A model generated the notes under the pieces. The model did not search any database and was not told where the DNA came from. It saw nothing but the letters and a program-made list of their open reading frames with translations. The position numbers and the translations under genes were made by a program. This document shows, piece by piece, positions 31,531 through 44,200 of a stretch of 64,000 bases of DNA. Origin of the DNA: Galaxea fascicularis (Eukaryota; Cnidaria; Anthozoa; Scleractinia; Euphylliidae); the NCBI GenBank assembly GCA_948470475.1, contig OX419339.1, positions 5,960,185-6,024,184 on the forward strand, given 5' to 3'. The stretch's first letter is position 1. Each line of letters opens with the position of its first letter.

Positions 31531-34500
31531 TAAACAGTAAATTTATCAAGTCAAACCCACAAAAATGGTGTTGATTGTCTTACCATCCTCATACTCTATG
31601 ATCTCATTGTACAATGCAGGAGCCATGGCGATGTATTGCCCAGGAAAGTAAGGGTTGAAGTACAGGTCTTCCTTTTCGTCACAACCACCAGGTGGATCTG
31701 TATATCCAGTCAGGATTGAAAACACATAGTCCTGTTGGAAAGGAAAACAATTTATGAGGTGCAGGGCAAAAATGGCTTGAAAAAGTGGGTGATGAGAAAA
31801 CACTGCTAATTTTGTTGGATCAAATACCAGGCACTTTGTTGTTCTATGTTAGTTGACAAAAAATAATAATAAAAAAAAAAGTTAAGGTGATGATGATTAT
31901 TAATATTTTGTTTGCAATCCTTTTCAGAAAATGATATCTTTCCTTTGTGTGTTCTTGGAAAGTCACGTGAATGAGAATACACTGTAGGTACTTAATTTTA
32001 CTGTAATATCGAAAGGATACGTAGCCTCTTTGCTGTCATGGAGTACATAAAACTAGGTCCTCACACAAAAAAGCATTAAGGGTTAGCTGTAATAATATAA
32101 AATAATATGAAGTAAAAAGGTCAGGTGATGTTTACCTCTCCACCATGCCTTGCTGAGGTGATAAGACTCAAATCTGGTGGGTAAGCACCTAAAATATGAT
32201 AAAAAAGGACTCAAATCTGGTGGGTAAGCACCTCAAGTACAATAAAAAAAAACAAAGAAACATAAAAAGCATTAACATTCAGTTATTTACAAATGCAAGC
32301 TAAAACAGTAAAGGCAAACAATACAAAATGGGAAAGGTTGAAGTACATGGGATGTAATCGGTACTGTAAAAATAATTATTAATAGTGAAACCAACTAAAA
32401 AATTATATGACTTGAAAAGATAGAGGGAAGCTGAAATTGGTACACTGTATATACATGTATCTGGGCAAAAGATGGTCCAGGTTCACCATACAGTAGCTTG
32501 TGAAATAAGTTGGATGCAGTCAATTGTGGACAATACAACTGTATCTGAAAAAAATTAATGTCCTGAAAGATTTTTAAGTTACAATATAAATGACTGTGCA
32601 TGCTAACAATCCTTACCAGCATTAGCAGCTCTGGCAGCCTGTTCATTTGGGTAAGGCTGGGGAAAATGATCTGATAACTAGAAAATATAGAAGGCAATCA
32701 CTTACAGGTTGACATGAACATGACTGTAAGGAAACAAAAAATAAATGTGGAAAGTAATAAACTCCTCCAGTGTTATTGCCCTAGCTAAATAAGATGCAAC
32801 ATTCTTTTTCTTTTGATGTTAGAGCTTGTTAATAATTTATCAAACACAGCTTACAAGAGAATGGTGATTGCTAAAGCCCACATCTTTGAAAAACATGCAT
32901 CGAAATACAAATATCTCGGCAAAGAAAAGCTGTTTAAGAGTGGATGAAGTCAGTGAGCACAAAAATAAGAGGTCAAATGAACTGCATCAAGTTATTCAAG
33001 CAAGAGCATAGAGTAATTCAGGCAAGGTTTTCTCTAAGTAGGCCCAGAGTAAATGCAAGTAAGAGTCTAAAGTTAATGGTTATGAATGAATTCTCCAAGG
33101 CATTTATTGCTGCTACGGTGTACATCTACATGAAGAAGGAAAGATACAACTATTTAACAGTCACATTTTTTGCTTTACCTTTCCTGGTCTGTTGAACATG
33201 TTTCCATCATCATCTGGACCATCTTCCACCTGAGCCTGTCAAGGATAAAGTGAATGAGTCTGTCAGAGTTCTGTGTAAATTGACTGAACACAGCCAAATT
33301 TTAGGGGCCATAGACAATAGTTCACTTCTTCTCCACTTAACGTCAACTGGATGTTTGGGGCAGGGGAAGGGGAGGGGATGAGGTAAGGTGAATCTATTAA
33401 ATGCTAGCATGGGGCATTTTTGACCAAATGCAAACAGAGCCATTTAGATAAAGTTGACATCATGGTGAGATTGGCACCTGTAACATCATTAAAGAGAAAA
33501 CACAATTCAGTAGATTCTGATTTTCTCTTCCAAATATTTAAGTCGGAAGTTCATTTTGCACCAAGCCCTTCAGTTATGGTATATCCAACATTTATTTGAT
33601 CTCCATGATTTGCAAGAAAAATCACCTTGACAATACATGTACTTTACCTCTGCCGCAATAACTTTCATTTCATCTTCTGTGTAAGCTACATTCACAAGAT
33701 GGCGAAATGCCAACTGGTCCATTGAATGGCAAGCAGCACAAACTTGTCTGTAAACTTCATAGCCTCGCCGAATACTGGGATAAAAAAGTAGTCAGCAATG
33801 TCTAATAGACAACACTCTACATCCATTTTGAATAACAATACCTTACACTGTACATGTATGCACATTTTGATCTGAGGCTGAAACTTTCTAACTTCTGAGG
33901 ACTTAAGAGGATGAAATCCTAATGAAACTTTGCTGTTTCAAGAGTAATTAACAAGATTTAATATTAACTGCCAAACAGCTTAGTTGCTGGTGAAACTACA
34001 TTTTGTTGCTAATATACAGGTTGAGATAAAATTCAATCAACATTTTAAATAACAACATTGTTCTAAATGTTTTTCTTTTTTCACAGGAGAAAAGTCCTCA
34101 CAAAAAAAATCAAGGATGGGGGTGGAGTTGTTTGTTAGGATCTTAGGATCCAAGCTTTTAAATTTTTAGCCATACAAGGTGGTTCTTACTTTGAGTCAGT
34201 GGACCTCTTCATTTTTTCTGGTCAAGTTTGATCTTTTAATATGTAAAATATTAAGAATTCCACTTAACCTGAGCTTATATACATATTTTTAACAGCTTCT
34301 TCAAAACTCAATTTGCACTTCAAACGCCTTTTGAGTAATAAGAATTACTACTTACGCTGCATGATCCAGTGAACTGAATGGACCTTTGTGGACCCAAGGA
34401 AAATGTGGAGGATGAAGTTCAAGTTCAGCAGCACTGACACTTGGCTGAAGAATGTAACCAGTGGCAAGTCCTCCAGCGGCAAGAGTACCAAGAGCAAACC

Positions 34501-36767
34501 ATAGCTGGAAAAGCGTACATTATTAATGAACTTATAGTACACTCAACAAAATTACTCAATTCTTATTGGTCGAGAGCAGTACAATTAATCCCAAGGAGTA
34601 CCTATCAAGTAATTGAGTGATTTTGTTGAATGTACTATACGTAAAAAATCACATGACCTTCTCGTACAATTCAGGATTAATAGATACTCGAGATTTTGAA
34701 AGTTTTCAAATTGCACTCGCCTAAAGGCTTGTGCAATTTTGAGAACTTTCAAAATCACTTGTACCTATTAATCCCGAATTGCACTTGAGGTCGTGCAATT
34801 TCCTATACTAATTATCACAAATTATTTCAGCTCTCAGTAGTGCATAGTTTGGATGTTTCAAGAAATGGATTATTAAAAGCAATAAATGTTTCCATTCATG
34901 GATTGAAGGCATCCATGATACTTTGTGCATGTTTACTGACTCTAATATCTGCCACCTTTAATAACATTTCCATGCTAATTGAAATCTCACCACAGTTTTT
35001 GTCATGGATACTAGTGATTGATCATTATTATGGCTTCCAGTTACGCCTTTTAACAACTTACACTTTGATTGCTCTTTACTCCTTCCTCAGTTGTGGTAGT
35101 TGCAAGCCTGGATTGCATCTAAATATCAATTTCAAAAATAATTATAAGCAAATACATGAATGCCATTCCACAAAAGTATAAACACTGATCTTTTACTACG
35201 TTCCTGTGTCATATTCTAACTCCATGTTGTTTTTCTCTATCCAGGAAAACTGGGAATTAGAAACTAAATGCAATAATAAAATAAATAAATAAATAAATAA
35301 GGCATACATGTACATGTCCACGCTTTAGCCGTTTGCTTGAGAAACACAAACAAAAATGTTAAGGTGATGATTGGATGGTCAAGTGACATGTAAGTCTTTC
35401 ACAGGACCAATCTGGTCTTCAATCAACACAATATCTTGGTGGTGACAACACCAATACAAATGGTTGACTACAGATTCCAAGTACTTCAGAGATTCCAGCA
35501 GCAAATTACCGGTAGTAGATAAGCGATTTGCTGTGACCCATTGGTAGACTAACGGACATAGTTCTACCAATCAAGAAATAATATGAAGCTTTTTCTTGGT
35601 GTTTTTTTTTAACTCAGCAATGCAGTTATTCTAAAGCTAATCTAACACACAAGAAACTGCACTTTGGAAATTCTGGAAAGAAGAGACAGCCACCATTTTG
35701 GTGCACATTGGGCTCAAAGACCACCAAAAAGATCTGCTCGTTGGCTTAACATATAAAGAACCTCCGAAAATTTGGAGGTTATAACGGAGGATGCTTGACA
35801 ACAAAAGGAACTGATTGGTGGTAGTAGTTTTTTTGGCATGGACTTTAATCTTTAATTGTGATAATTACCATTAGTGCACTAATCTGGCAATGGAACTAAA
35901 TATATTGTGGACTAGAATAACAAATTACACAAGCAGCTAATAAGAACAGAAAGGTAATAAAATAACATCAATTAAGTACAATACTAGCTTTGAAAAAGTT
36001 GACAGATGATGCATATATCACTGGAAAAGAAGGACCATTCCAGACCAGGATTGTTCCAGGGAAGAATGAATATTTATATGCATTTATCGAGGATGACAAG
36101 GGCATAAATTTATAATTGTACGACCTCCTAGTCCCCTGAAAACCTAGGCTAATTTTGGCTGGGAGAGAGATGTTCACAAAATTGGAATTGATCTTATGAA
36201 ACATCGTCAAATCACTGATGATGCAGCCTTCATCAAGATTTAAGTCTAGCAGGGTAGATTGGTAATATTTAGGAAAGTGCATCGTAGGCTTGAACCTAAT
36301 CTTAATGAATAGAAAAGAATTAACATCACTAAACACAGTAATGGCTTCAGGTTAACGAAAATAACGGCGCAATGTACATGTCCTAAATATCACTAAGGCA
36401 CATTAACACGTACTGTACTGCCACTTAGTCGAACACAACTGCAGTTACAAAAGACCCTTTGTAAGCATATCCCTGCTCACACATGAGTAGGCTTGCGTTT
36501 TCATCAAACGTTCATGTATCGGTACAATGTTGACATCTTTCGAAACAAAACTCAGTTCAAGGTCAATACCTCAGAACTTTTGGCATGCTTTGATGGTTGA
36601 TGACTTTCTTTAAGTGCCACAAATACATGTTTATTTAAAGTTAAACTTTCCCAGCAATATGATTTCAAAAAGATGACAGCTTGAAACAAATGAAGTAGCT
36701 TTTTTACCTTGAAAATATCTTGTAATCGCTTGGAAATATTCCGAAGCCGATAGAACCTGTACGCCAT
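28225..36767 (-). CDS. CYC1: Cytochrome c1, heme protein of respiratory complex III, complete
   Basis: Ten exons on the minus strand: 36708-36767, 34356-34504, 33648-33774, 33179-33235, 32617-32677, 32136-32188, 31584-31731, 30882-30944, 29802-29839, 28225-28335. All GT-AG, phases consistent, 867 nt, 288 residues (human precursor 325; the presequence is shorter here). It passes electrons from the Rieske protein to cytochrome c in the inner mitochondrial membrane. The basic start [15 protein letters not shown] suits mitochondrial import, then a hydrophobic sorting segment ([17 protein letters not shown]), [11 protein letters not shown], heme motif CAACH at 82-86, Met205 in YIAMAP as the likely axial ligand, YFNPYFPGQ, and a C-terminal membrane anchor followed by [14 protein letters not shown]. 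Part of exon 6 with its acceptor is duplicated upstream. Confidence 0.95.
28569..28645. repeat. GC-rich hairpin
   Basis: CATTGTGGCCGCGCGAAAAG pairs with an inverted copy ending GGCCACAATG (two mismatches in 25). About 77 bp, in the last CYC1 intron. Confidence 0.55.
28690..28733 (+). mobile_element. tRNA-like SINE head, interrupted
   Basis: GTGTGGCCAAGCGATAAGAG CGCTGGACTAGTA resembles the 5' half of a Leu/Ser-type tRNA with an A box. It breaks at 28733, where the 537-bp MITE is inserted, and the sequence resumes after 29270. No B box is clear afterwards, so this is a decayed tRNA-derived piece. Confidence 0.4.
28734..29270. mobile_element. MITE with AGAGGGTCCC ends and AGTA duplication
   Basis: AGTA at 28730-28733 and 29271-29274 flank inverted ends AGAGGGTCCCGTATAC and GTACAGGGGACCCTCT. 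537 bp. The interior has many imperfect short repeats of CGTGATTCGTGATT type near the left side. Superfamily unassigned. In the last CYC1 intron. Confidence 0.7.
30010..30190 (+). mobile_element. tRNA-derived SINE, second family
   Basis: GCTCTCGGTTGGTAGAGCA (A box) and GAGGTCATGGCTTTGACTCC (B-box region) form the tRNA-like head. An inner AAGCTTGAATTTTTTCTCAGGC and GTTCATAACTGCGAAGATCA form the body. Unrelated in body to the 1388/4718 family. In the last CYC1 intron. Confidence 0.65.
30202..30389. mobile_element. Tc1/mariner-type MITE
   Basis: TA on both sides of inverted ends CAGTACTGTGCAAAAGTAA and TTTTTGCACAGTACTG. 188 bp with repeated CGAAATTCG pieces inside. CAGT-type ends with TA duplications are typical of Tc1-like elements. 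Confidence 0.75.
31361..31526. mobile_element. MITE with CAGGGCTCGAGACTAA ends
   Basis: AATAT at 31356-31360 and 31527-31531 flank exact inverted ends CAGGGCTCGAGACTAA. 166 bp, with repeated GGCCA/TGGCC motifs inside. In a CYC1 intron. Superfamily unassigned. Confidence 0.7.
32165..32250 (-). repeat. Tandem duplication of a CYC1 exon 6 acceptor
   Basis: Two 43-45-bp copies of GACTCAAATCTGGTGGGTAA GCACCT plus an A-rich tail. The left copy contains the first 24 bases of CYC1 exon 6 and its acceptor; the right copy lies upstream in the intron and keeps an AG directly before the same exon start. Confidence 0.75.
34536..34636. repeat. Foldback repeat
   Basis: AGTACACTCAACAAAATTAC TCAATT pairs with CAAGTAATTGAGTG...TTGTTGAATGTACT at the right. 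About 100 bp, just upstream of CYC1 exon 2 in intron 1. Confidence 0.55.
34664..34782. repeat. Foldback with CTCGCCTAAAGG loop
   Basis: Arms TGCAATTCGGGATTAATAGG-like (read inverted at the right) and TACAATTCAGGATTAATAGA at the left, with inner arms AGATTTTGAAAGTTTTCAAA and TTTGAGAACTTTCAAAAT. The loop CTCGCCTAAAGG at 34716-34727 is shared with 16857-17002. CYC1 intron 1. Confidence 0.6.
35278..35301. repeat. AAAT microsatellite
   Basis: About six tandem AAAT/AATA units in CYC1 intron 1. Other short simple repeats are TC at 6318-6333 and GTT at 50496-50511. Confidence 0.7.
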
Positions 36768-38251
36768 CTTGAAATGGACGTGGTTGTTACCCAGAGCGCA
36801 GCGCGGTGATATTACATAACCTGGTCAATGCGCATGTCTTCCCTCTCGACTTCATTCCCGGGGCCCGGTCATGCTTCATGTAAGTACTCACCCCATTCTC
36901 CTGGTTTAACAAATTTGCAACTTTGATGACAGTAATAAACTAGGGGTAATCGGAGCTTAGGAGAGTGCGTTCGAGGCGTACAGGTAGCAGTTGAGGGGGA
37001 AAGATGGATGGTTCGTGCCAAATATTGCATGAGCATGAATTTAGAATTGTAATGCGCAAGTGAGCATCTTACTATGAAACATGCGCAATAGAAATAAATA
37101 ATTACTATTGTCATTACCATTATTATTGGGTTGCGTAAAGGAAAACCTCATGTCCTGGTTGTGAAAGCTTCTGATATCGTATGGTTCTTTTCAAGTGCTT
37201 GTAATTTGACCAGCAAGTTTTGGTAGATAACTGTTCGGTGGAGCGTAGTTCGCCTTAGGTTTTCGGCGTCCATAAAAGAGTGCACTCGGGTTTTCGTAAC
37301 TGAAACGTTGCCTGAAAGATTCACAATGGGGAAATCATAGCCCCTGACCGGTTTTACGACGACAGAATATCAGACCTCAACAAACGTTTAAAAGATAAAC
37401 GCCGAGGACACACGAATCACCACATGAGAACTAAGTTAGCGCATAGAGGTAAGCAAGCGCCTCCTGAGAGCGAGGCAAATGTGTGTCGACACAAATACAA
37501 TTTCAAAAAAACCTCGCTTATTAATTGCACATGACACAATAATGTATACGAACAGAACTCCTAACACAAATTAGTGGTTGCCTTCTCGTACCTCCAACGC
37601 AATAAACCACAGGGTGCAGAGGAGTTTTGTTCGATCGTACTTGACAAATTCTCACCTTGCTAAATTCCAAAATATGTTTACTTTATACGATAAAGATTGC
37701 CGAAATGAAACCCTTCTGGATTGTGAACGTTTTCTTCTTCCACACCCTGCTATATCCCCTGATCTTGTCTCTATCGTATGGCTCTTCCTGGTACGTTCCG
37801 CCATGTTTATTTTCACAACCGCATCAACTCTCGCTGAGCGCCAGGCGCAGCGATCCTTGCCCCAAGAGCAAAGATTCGGAAAGATTCGCCTTCCGAACGA
37901 TGCACGAAGTACCAAGTAAAAGAAAAAAAAAGGGGAGAAAACATGTGCCACGTGACTAGTTCGACGTCAACCGCAATAACTGGTGACGGAAGGGAACAGT
38001 GATCGTAAGAAGACAAGTATTTTAAATAAGGCCAGCTCCAAATCAAAACTGTCCCACAGGGAAAAACGTGCTTTCCTTTCTAAATAGTAAGGTTTTAGAA
38101 ATACTTGTTTTTCATCACGTACATTTGGCAATAAACACGTACACATTCGCCGAGATTCCAGTAAACCAATTTGTTTTTTTCAGCCCACGCTTCCAATTAA
38201 TCGGGTATCAAATAAACAGTTCTTTCGATCCTTTGCACTGATGAATCCCTG
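36768..38251. other. Intergenic between CYC1 and the 25-bp array
   Basis: The CYC1 promoter should lie just right of 36767; the start codon context is AAGATGGCG. A possible minus-strand first exon at 37681-37804 is listed separately. No other coding signal convinces me. Confidence 0.4.
37681..37804 (-). CDS. Possible first exon with RVSF motif (hypothetical)
   Basis: Minus-strand frame starting at ATGGCGGAAC in the same AAcATGGCGG context as the host genes here. It reads MAERTRKSHTIETRSGDIAG and then a basic KRSQSRRVSFRQSL, where RVSF fits the PP1-docking motif (K/R)VxF. A usable donor (AAA|GTAAAC) ends it at 37681. No second exon was found before CYC1, so it may be chance or the start of a short or nested transcript. 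Confidence 0.2.
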
Positions 38252-41200
38252 CCTCTCGACTTGGCCACCACTCACCCCTCTCGACTTGGCCACCACTCAC
38301 CCCTCTCGACTTGGCCACCACTCACCCCTCTCGACTTGGCCACCACTCACCCCTCTCGACTTGGCCACCACTCACCCCTCTCGACTTGGCCACCACTCAC
38401 CCCTCTCGACTTGGCCACCACTCACCCCTCTCGACTTGGCCACCACTCACCCCTCTCGACTTGGCCACCACTCACCCCTCTCGACTTGGCCACCACTCAC
38501 CCCTCTCGACTTGGCCACCACTCACCCCTCTCGACTTGGCCACCACTCACCCCTCTCGACTTGGCCACCACTCACCCCTCTCGACTTGGCCACCACTCAC
38601 CCCTCTCGACTTGGCCACCACTCACCCCTCTCGACTTGGCCACCACTCACCCCTCTCGACTTGGCCACCACTCACCCCTCTCGACTTGGCCACCACTCAC
38701 CCCTCTCGACTTGGCCACCACTCACCCCTCTCGACTTGGCCACCACTCACCCCTCTCGACTTGGCCACCACTCACCCCTCTCGACTTGGCCACCACTCAC
38801 CCCTCTCGACTTGGCCACCACTCACCCCTCTCGACTTGGCCACCACTCACCCCTCTCGACTTGGCCACCACTCACCCCTCTCGACTTGGCCACCACTCAC
38901 CCCTCTCGACTTGGCCACCACTCACCCCTCTCGACTTGGCCACCACTCACCCCTCTCGACTTGGCCACCACTCACCCCTCTCGACTTGGCCACCACTCAC
39001 CCCTCTCGACTTGGCCACCACTCACCCCTCTCGACTTGGCCACCACTCACCCCTCTCGACTTGGCCACCACTCACCCCTCTCGACTTGGCCACCACTCAC
39101 CCCTCTCGACTTGGCCACCACTCACCCCTCTCGACTTGGCCACCACTCACCCCTCTCGACTTGGCCACCACTCACCCCTCTCGACTTGGCCACCACTCAC
39201 CCCTCTCGACTTGGCCACCACTCACCCCTCTCGACTTGGCCACCACTCACCCCTCTCGACTTGGCCACCACTCACCCCTCTCGACTTGGCCACCACTCAC
39301 CCCTCTCGACTTGGCCACCACTCACCCCTCTCGACTTGGCCACCACTCACCCCTCTCGACTTGGCCACCACTCACCCCTCTCGACTTGGCCACCACTCAC
39401 CCCTCTCGACTTGGCCACCACTCACCCCTCTCGACTTGGCCACCACTCACCCCTCTCGACTTGGCCACCACTCACCCCTCTCGACTTGGCCACCACTCAC
39501 CCCTCTCGACTTGGCCACCACTCACCCCTCTCGACTTGGCCACCACTCACCCCTCTCGACTTGGCCACCACTCACCCCTCTCGACTTGGCCACCACTCAC
39601 CCCTCTCGACTTGGCCACCACTCACCCCTCTCGACTTGGCCACCACTCACCCCTCTCGACTTGGCCACCACTCACCCCTCTCGACTTGGCCACCACTCAC
39701 CCCTCTCGACTTGGCCACCACTCACCCCTCTCGACTTGGCCACCACTCACCCCTCTCGACTTGGCCACCACTCACCCCTCTCGACTTGGCCACCACTCAC
39801 CCCTCTCGACTTGGCCACCACTCACCCCTCTCGACTTGGCCACCACTCACCCCTCTCGACTTGGCCACCACTCACCCCTCTCGACTTGGCCACCACTCAC
39901 CCCTCTCGACTTGGCCACCACTCACCCCTCTCGACTTGGCCACCACTCACCCCTCTCGACTTGGCCACCACTCACCCCTCTCGACTTGGCCACCACTCAC
40001 CCCTCTCGACTTGGCCACCACTCACCCCTCTCGACTTGGCCACCACTCACCCCTCTCGACTTGGCCACCACTCACCCCTCTCGACTTGGCCACCACTCAC
40101 CCCTCTCGACTTGGCCACCACTCACCCCTCTCGACTTGGCCACCACTCACCCCTCTCGACTTGGCCACCACTCACCCCTCTCGACTTGGCCACCACTCAC
40201 CCCTCTCGACTTGGCCACCACTCACCCCTCTCGACTTGGCCACCACTCACCCCTCTCGACTTGGCCACCACTCACCCCTCTCGACTTGGCCACCACTCAC
40301 CCCTCTCGACTTGGCCACCACTCACCCCTCTCGACTTGGCCACCACTCACCCCTCTCGACTTGGCCACCACTCACCCCTCTCGACTTGGCCACCACTCAC
40401 CCCTCTCGACTTGGCCACCACTCACCCCTCTCGACTTGGCCACCACTCACCCCTCTCGACTTGGCCACCACTCACCCCTCTCGACTTGGCCACCACTCAC
40501 CCCTCTCGACTTGGCCACCACTCACCCCTCTCGACTTGGCCACCACTCACCCCTCTCGACTTGGCCACCACTCACCCCTCTCGACTTGGCCACCACTCAC
40601 CCCTCTCGACTTGGCCACCACTCACCCCTCTCGACTTGGCCACCACTCACCCCTCTCGACTTGGCCACCACTCACCCCTCTCGACTTGGCCACCACTCAC
40701 CCCTCTCGACTTGGCCACCACTCACCCCTCTCGACTTGGCCACCACTCACCCCTCTCGACTTGGCCACCACTCACCCCTCTCGACTTGGCCACCACTCAC
40801 CCCTCTCGACTTGGCCACCACTCACCCCTCTCGACTTGGCCACCACTCACCCCTCTCGACTTGGCCACCACTCACCCCTCTCGACTTGGCCACCACTCAC
40901 CCCTCTCGACTTGGCCACCACTCACCCCTCTCGACTTGGCCACCACTCACCCCTCTCGACTTGGCCACCACTCACCCCTCTCGACTTGGCCACCACTCAC
41001 CCCTCTCGACTTGGCCACCACTCACCCCTCTCGACTTGGCCACCACTCACCCCTCTCGACTTGGCCACCACTCACCCCTCTCGACTTGGCCACCACTCAC
41101 CCCTCTCGACTTGGCCACCACTCACCCCTCTCGACTTGGCCACCACTCACCCCTCTCGACTTGGCCACCACTCACCCCTCTCGACTTGGCCACCACTCAC

Positions 41201-44200
41201 CCCTCTCGACTTGGCCACCACTCACCCCTCTCGACTTGGCCACCACTCACCCCTCTCGACTTGGCCACCACTCACCCCTCTCGACTTGGCCACCACTCAC
41301 CCCTCTCGACTTGGCCACCACTCACCCCTCTCGACTTGGCCACCACTCACCCCTCTCGACTTGGCCACCACTCACCCCTCTCGACTTGGCCACCACTCAC
41401 CCCTCTCGACTTGGCCACCACTCACCCCTCTCGACTTGGCCACCACTCACCCCTCTCGACTTGGCCACCACTCACCCCTCTCGACTTGGCCACCACTCAC
41501 CCCTCTCGACTTGGCCACCACTCACCCCTCTCGACTTGGCCACCACTCACCCCTCTCGACTTGGCCACCACTCACCCCTCTCGACTTGGCCACCACTCAC
41601 CCCTCTCGACTTGGCCACCACTCACCCCTCTCGACTTGGCCACCACTCACCCCTCTCGACTTGGCCACCACTCACCCCTCTCGACTTGGCCACCACTCAC
41701 CCCTCTCGACTTGGCCACCACTCACCCCTCTCGACTTGGCCACCACTCACCCCTCTCGACTTGGCCACCACTCACCCCTCTCGACTTGGCCACCACTCAC
41801 CCCTCTCGACTTGGCCACCACTCACCCCTCTCGACTTGGCCACCACTCACCCCTCTCGACTTGGCCACCACTCACCCCTCTCGACTTGGCCACCACTCAC
41901 CCCTCTCGACTTGGCCACCACTCACCCCTCTCGACTTGGCCACCACTCACCCCTCTCGACTTGGCCACCACTCACCCCTCTCGACTTGGCCACCACTCAC
42001 CCCTCTCGACTTGGCCACCACTCACCCCTCTCGACTTGGCCACCACTCACCCCTCTCGACTTGGCCACCACTCACCCCTCTCGACTTGGCCACCACTCAC
42101 CCCTCTCGACTTGGCCACCACTCACCCCTCTCGACTTGGCCACCACTCACCCCTCTCGACTTGGCCACCACTCACCCCTCTCGACTTGGCCACCACTCAC
42201 CCCTCTCGACTTGGCCACCACTCACCCCTCTCGACTTGGCCACCACTCACCCCTCTCGACTTGGCCACCACTCACCCCTCTCGACTTGGCCACCACTCAC
42301 CCCTCTCGACTTGGCCACCACTCACCCCTCTCGACTTGGCCACCACTCACCCCTCTCGACTTGGCCACCACTCACCCCTCTCGACTTGGCCACCACTCAC
42401 CCCTCTCGACTTGGCCACCACTCACCCCTCTCGACTTGGCCACCACTCACCCCTCTCGACTTGGCCACCACTCACCCCTCTCGACTTGGCCACCACTCAC
42501 CCCTCTCGACTTGGCCACCACTCACCCCTCTCGACTTGGCCACCACTCACCCCTCTCGACTTGGCCACCACTCACCCCTCTCGACTTGGCCACCACTCAC
42601 CCCTCTCGACTTGGCCACCACTCACCCCTCTCGACTTGGCCACCACTCACCCCTCTCGACTTGGCCACCACTCACCCCTCTCGACTTGGCCACCACTCAC
42701 CCCTCTCGACTTGGCCACCACTCACCCCTCTCGACTTGGCCACCACTCACCCCTCTCGACTTGGCCACCACTCACCCCTCTCGACTTGGCCACCACTCAC
42801 CCCTCTCGACTTGGCCACCACTCACCCCTCTCGACTTGGCCACCACTCACCCCTCTCGACTTGGCCACCACTCACCCCTCTCGACTTGGCCACCACTCAC
42901 CCCTCTCGACTTGGCCACCACTCACCCCTCTCGACTTGGCCACCACTCACCCCTCTCGACTTGGCCACCACTCACCCCTCTCGACTTGGCCACCACTCAC
43001 CCCTCTCGACTTGGCCACCACTCACCCCTCTCGACTTGGCCACCACTCACCCCTCTCGACTTGGCCACCACTCACCCCTCTCGACTTGGCCACCACTCAC
43101 CCCTCTCGACTTGGCCACCACTCACCCCTCTCGACTTGGCCACCACTCACCCCTCTCGACTTGGCCACCACTCACCCCTCTCGACTTGGCCACCACTCAC
43201 CCCTCTCGACTTGGCCACCACTCACCCCTCTCGACTTGGCCACCACTCACCCCTCTCGACTTGGCCACCACTCACCCCTCTCGACTTGGCCACCACTCAC
43301 CCCTCTCGACTTGGCCACCACTCACCCCTCTCGACTTGGCCACCACTCACCCCTCTCGACTTGGCCACCACTCACCCCTCTCGACTTGGCCACCACTCAC
43401 CCCTCTCGACTTGGCCACCACTCACCCCTCTCGACTTGGCCACCACTCACCCCTCTCGACTTGGCCACCACTCACCCCTCTCGACTTGGCCACCACTCAC
43501 CCCTCTCGACTTGGCCACCACTCACCCCTCTCGACTTGGCCACCACTCACCCCTCTCGACTTGGCCACCACTCACCCCTCTCGACTTGGCCACCACTCAC
43601 CCCTCTCGACTTGGCCACCACTCACCCCTCTCGACTTGGCCACCACTCACCCCTCTCGACTTGGCCACCACTCACCCCTCTCGACTTGGCCACCACTCAC
43701 CCCTCTCGACTTGGCCACCACTCACCCCTCTCGACTTGGCCACCACTCACCCCTCTCGACTTGGCCACCACTCACCCCTCTCGACTTGGCCACCACTCAC
43801 CCCTCTCGACTTGGCCACCACTCACCCCTCTCGACTTGGCCACCACTCACCCCTCTCGACTTGGCCACCACTCACCCCTCTCGACTTGGCCACCACTCAC
43901 CCCTCTCGACTTGGCCACCACTCACCCCTCTCGACTTGGCCACCACTCACCCCTCTCGACTTGGCCACCACTCACCCCTCTCGACTTGGCCACCACTCAC
44001 CCCTCTCGACTTGGCCACCACTCACCCCTCTCGACTTGGCCACCACTCACCCCTCTCGACTTGGCCACCACTCACCCCTCTCGACTTGGCCACCACTCAC
44101 CCCTCTCGACTTGGCCACCACTCACCCCTCTCGACTTGGCCACCACTCACCCCTCTCGACTTGGCCACCACTCACCCCTCTCGACTTGGCCACCACTCAC

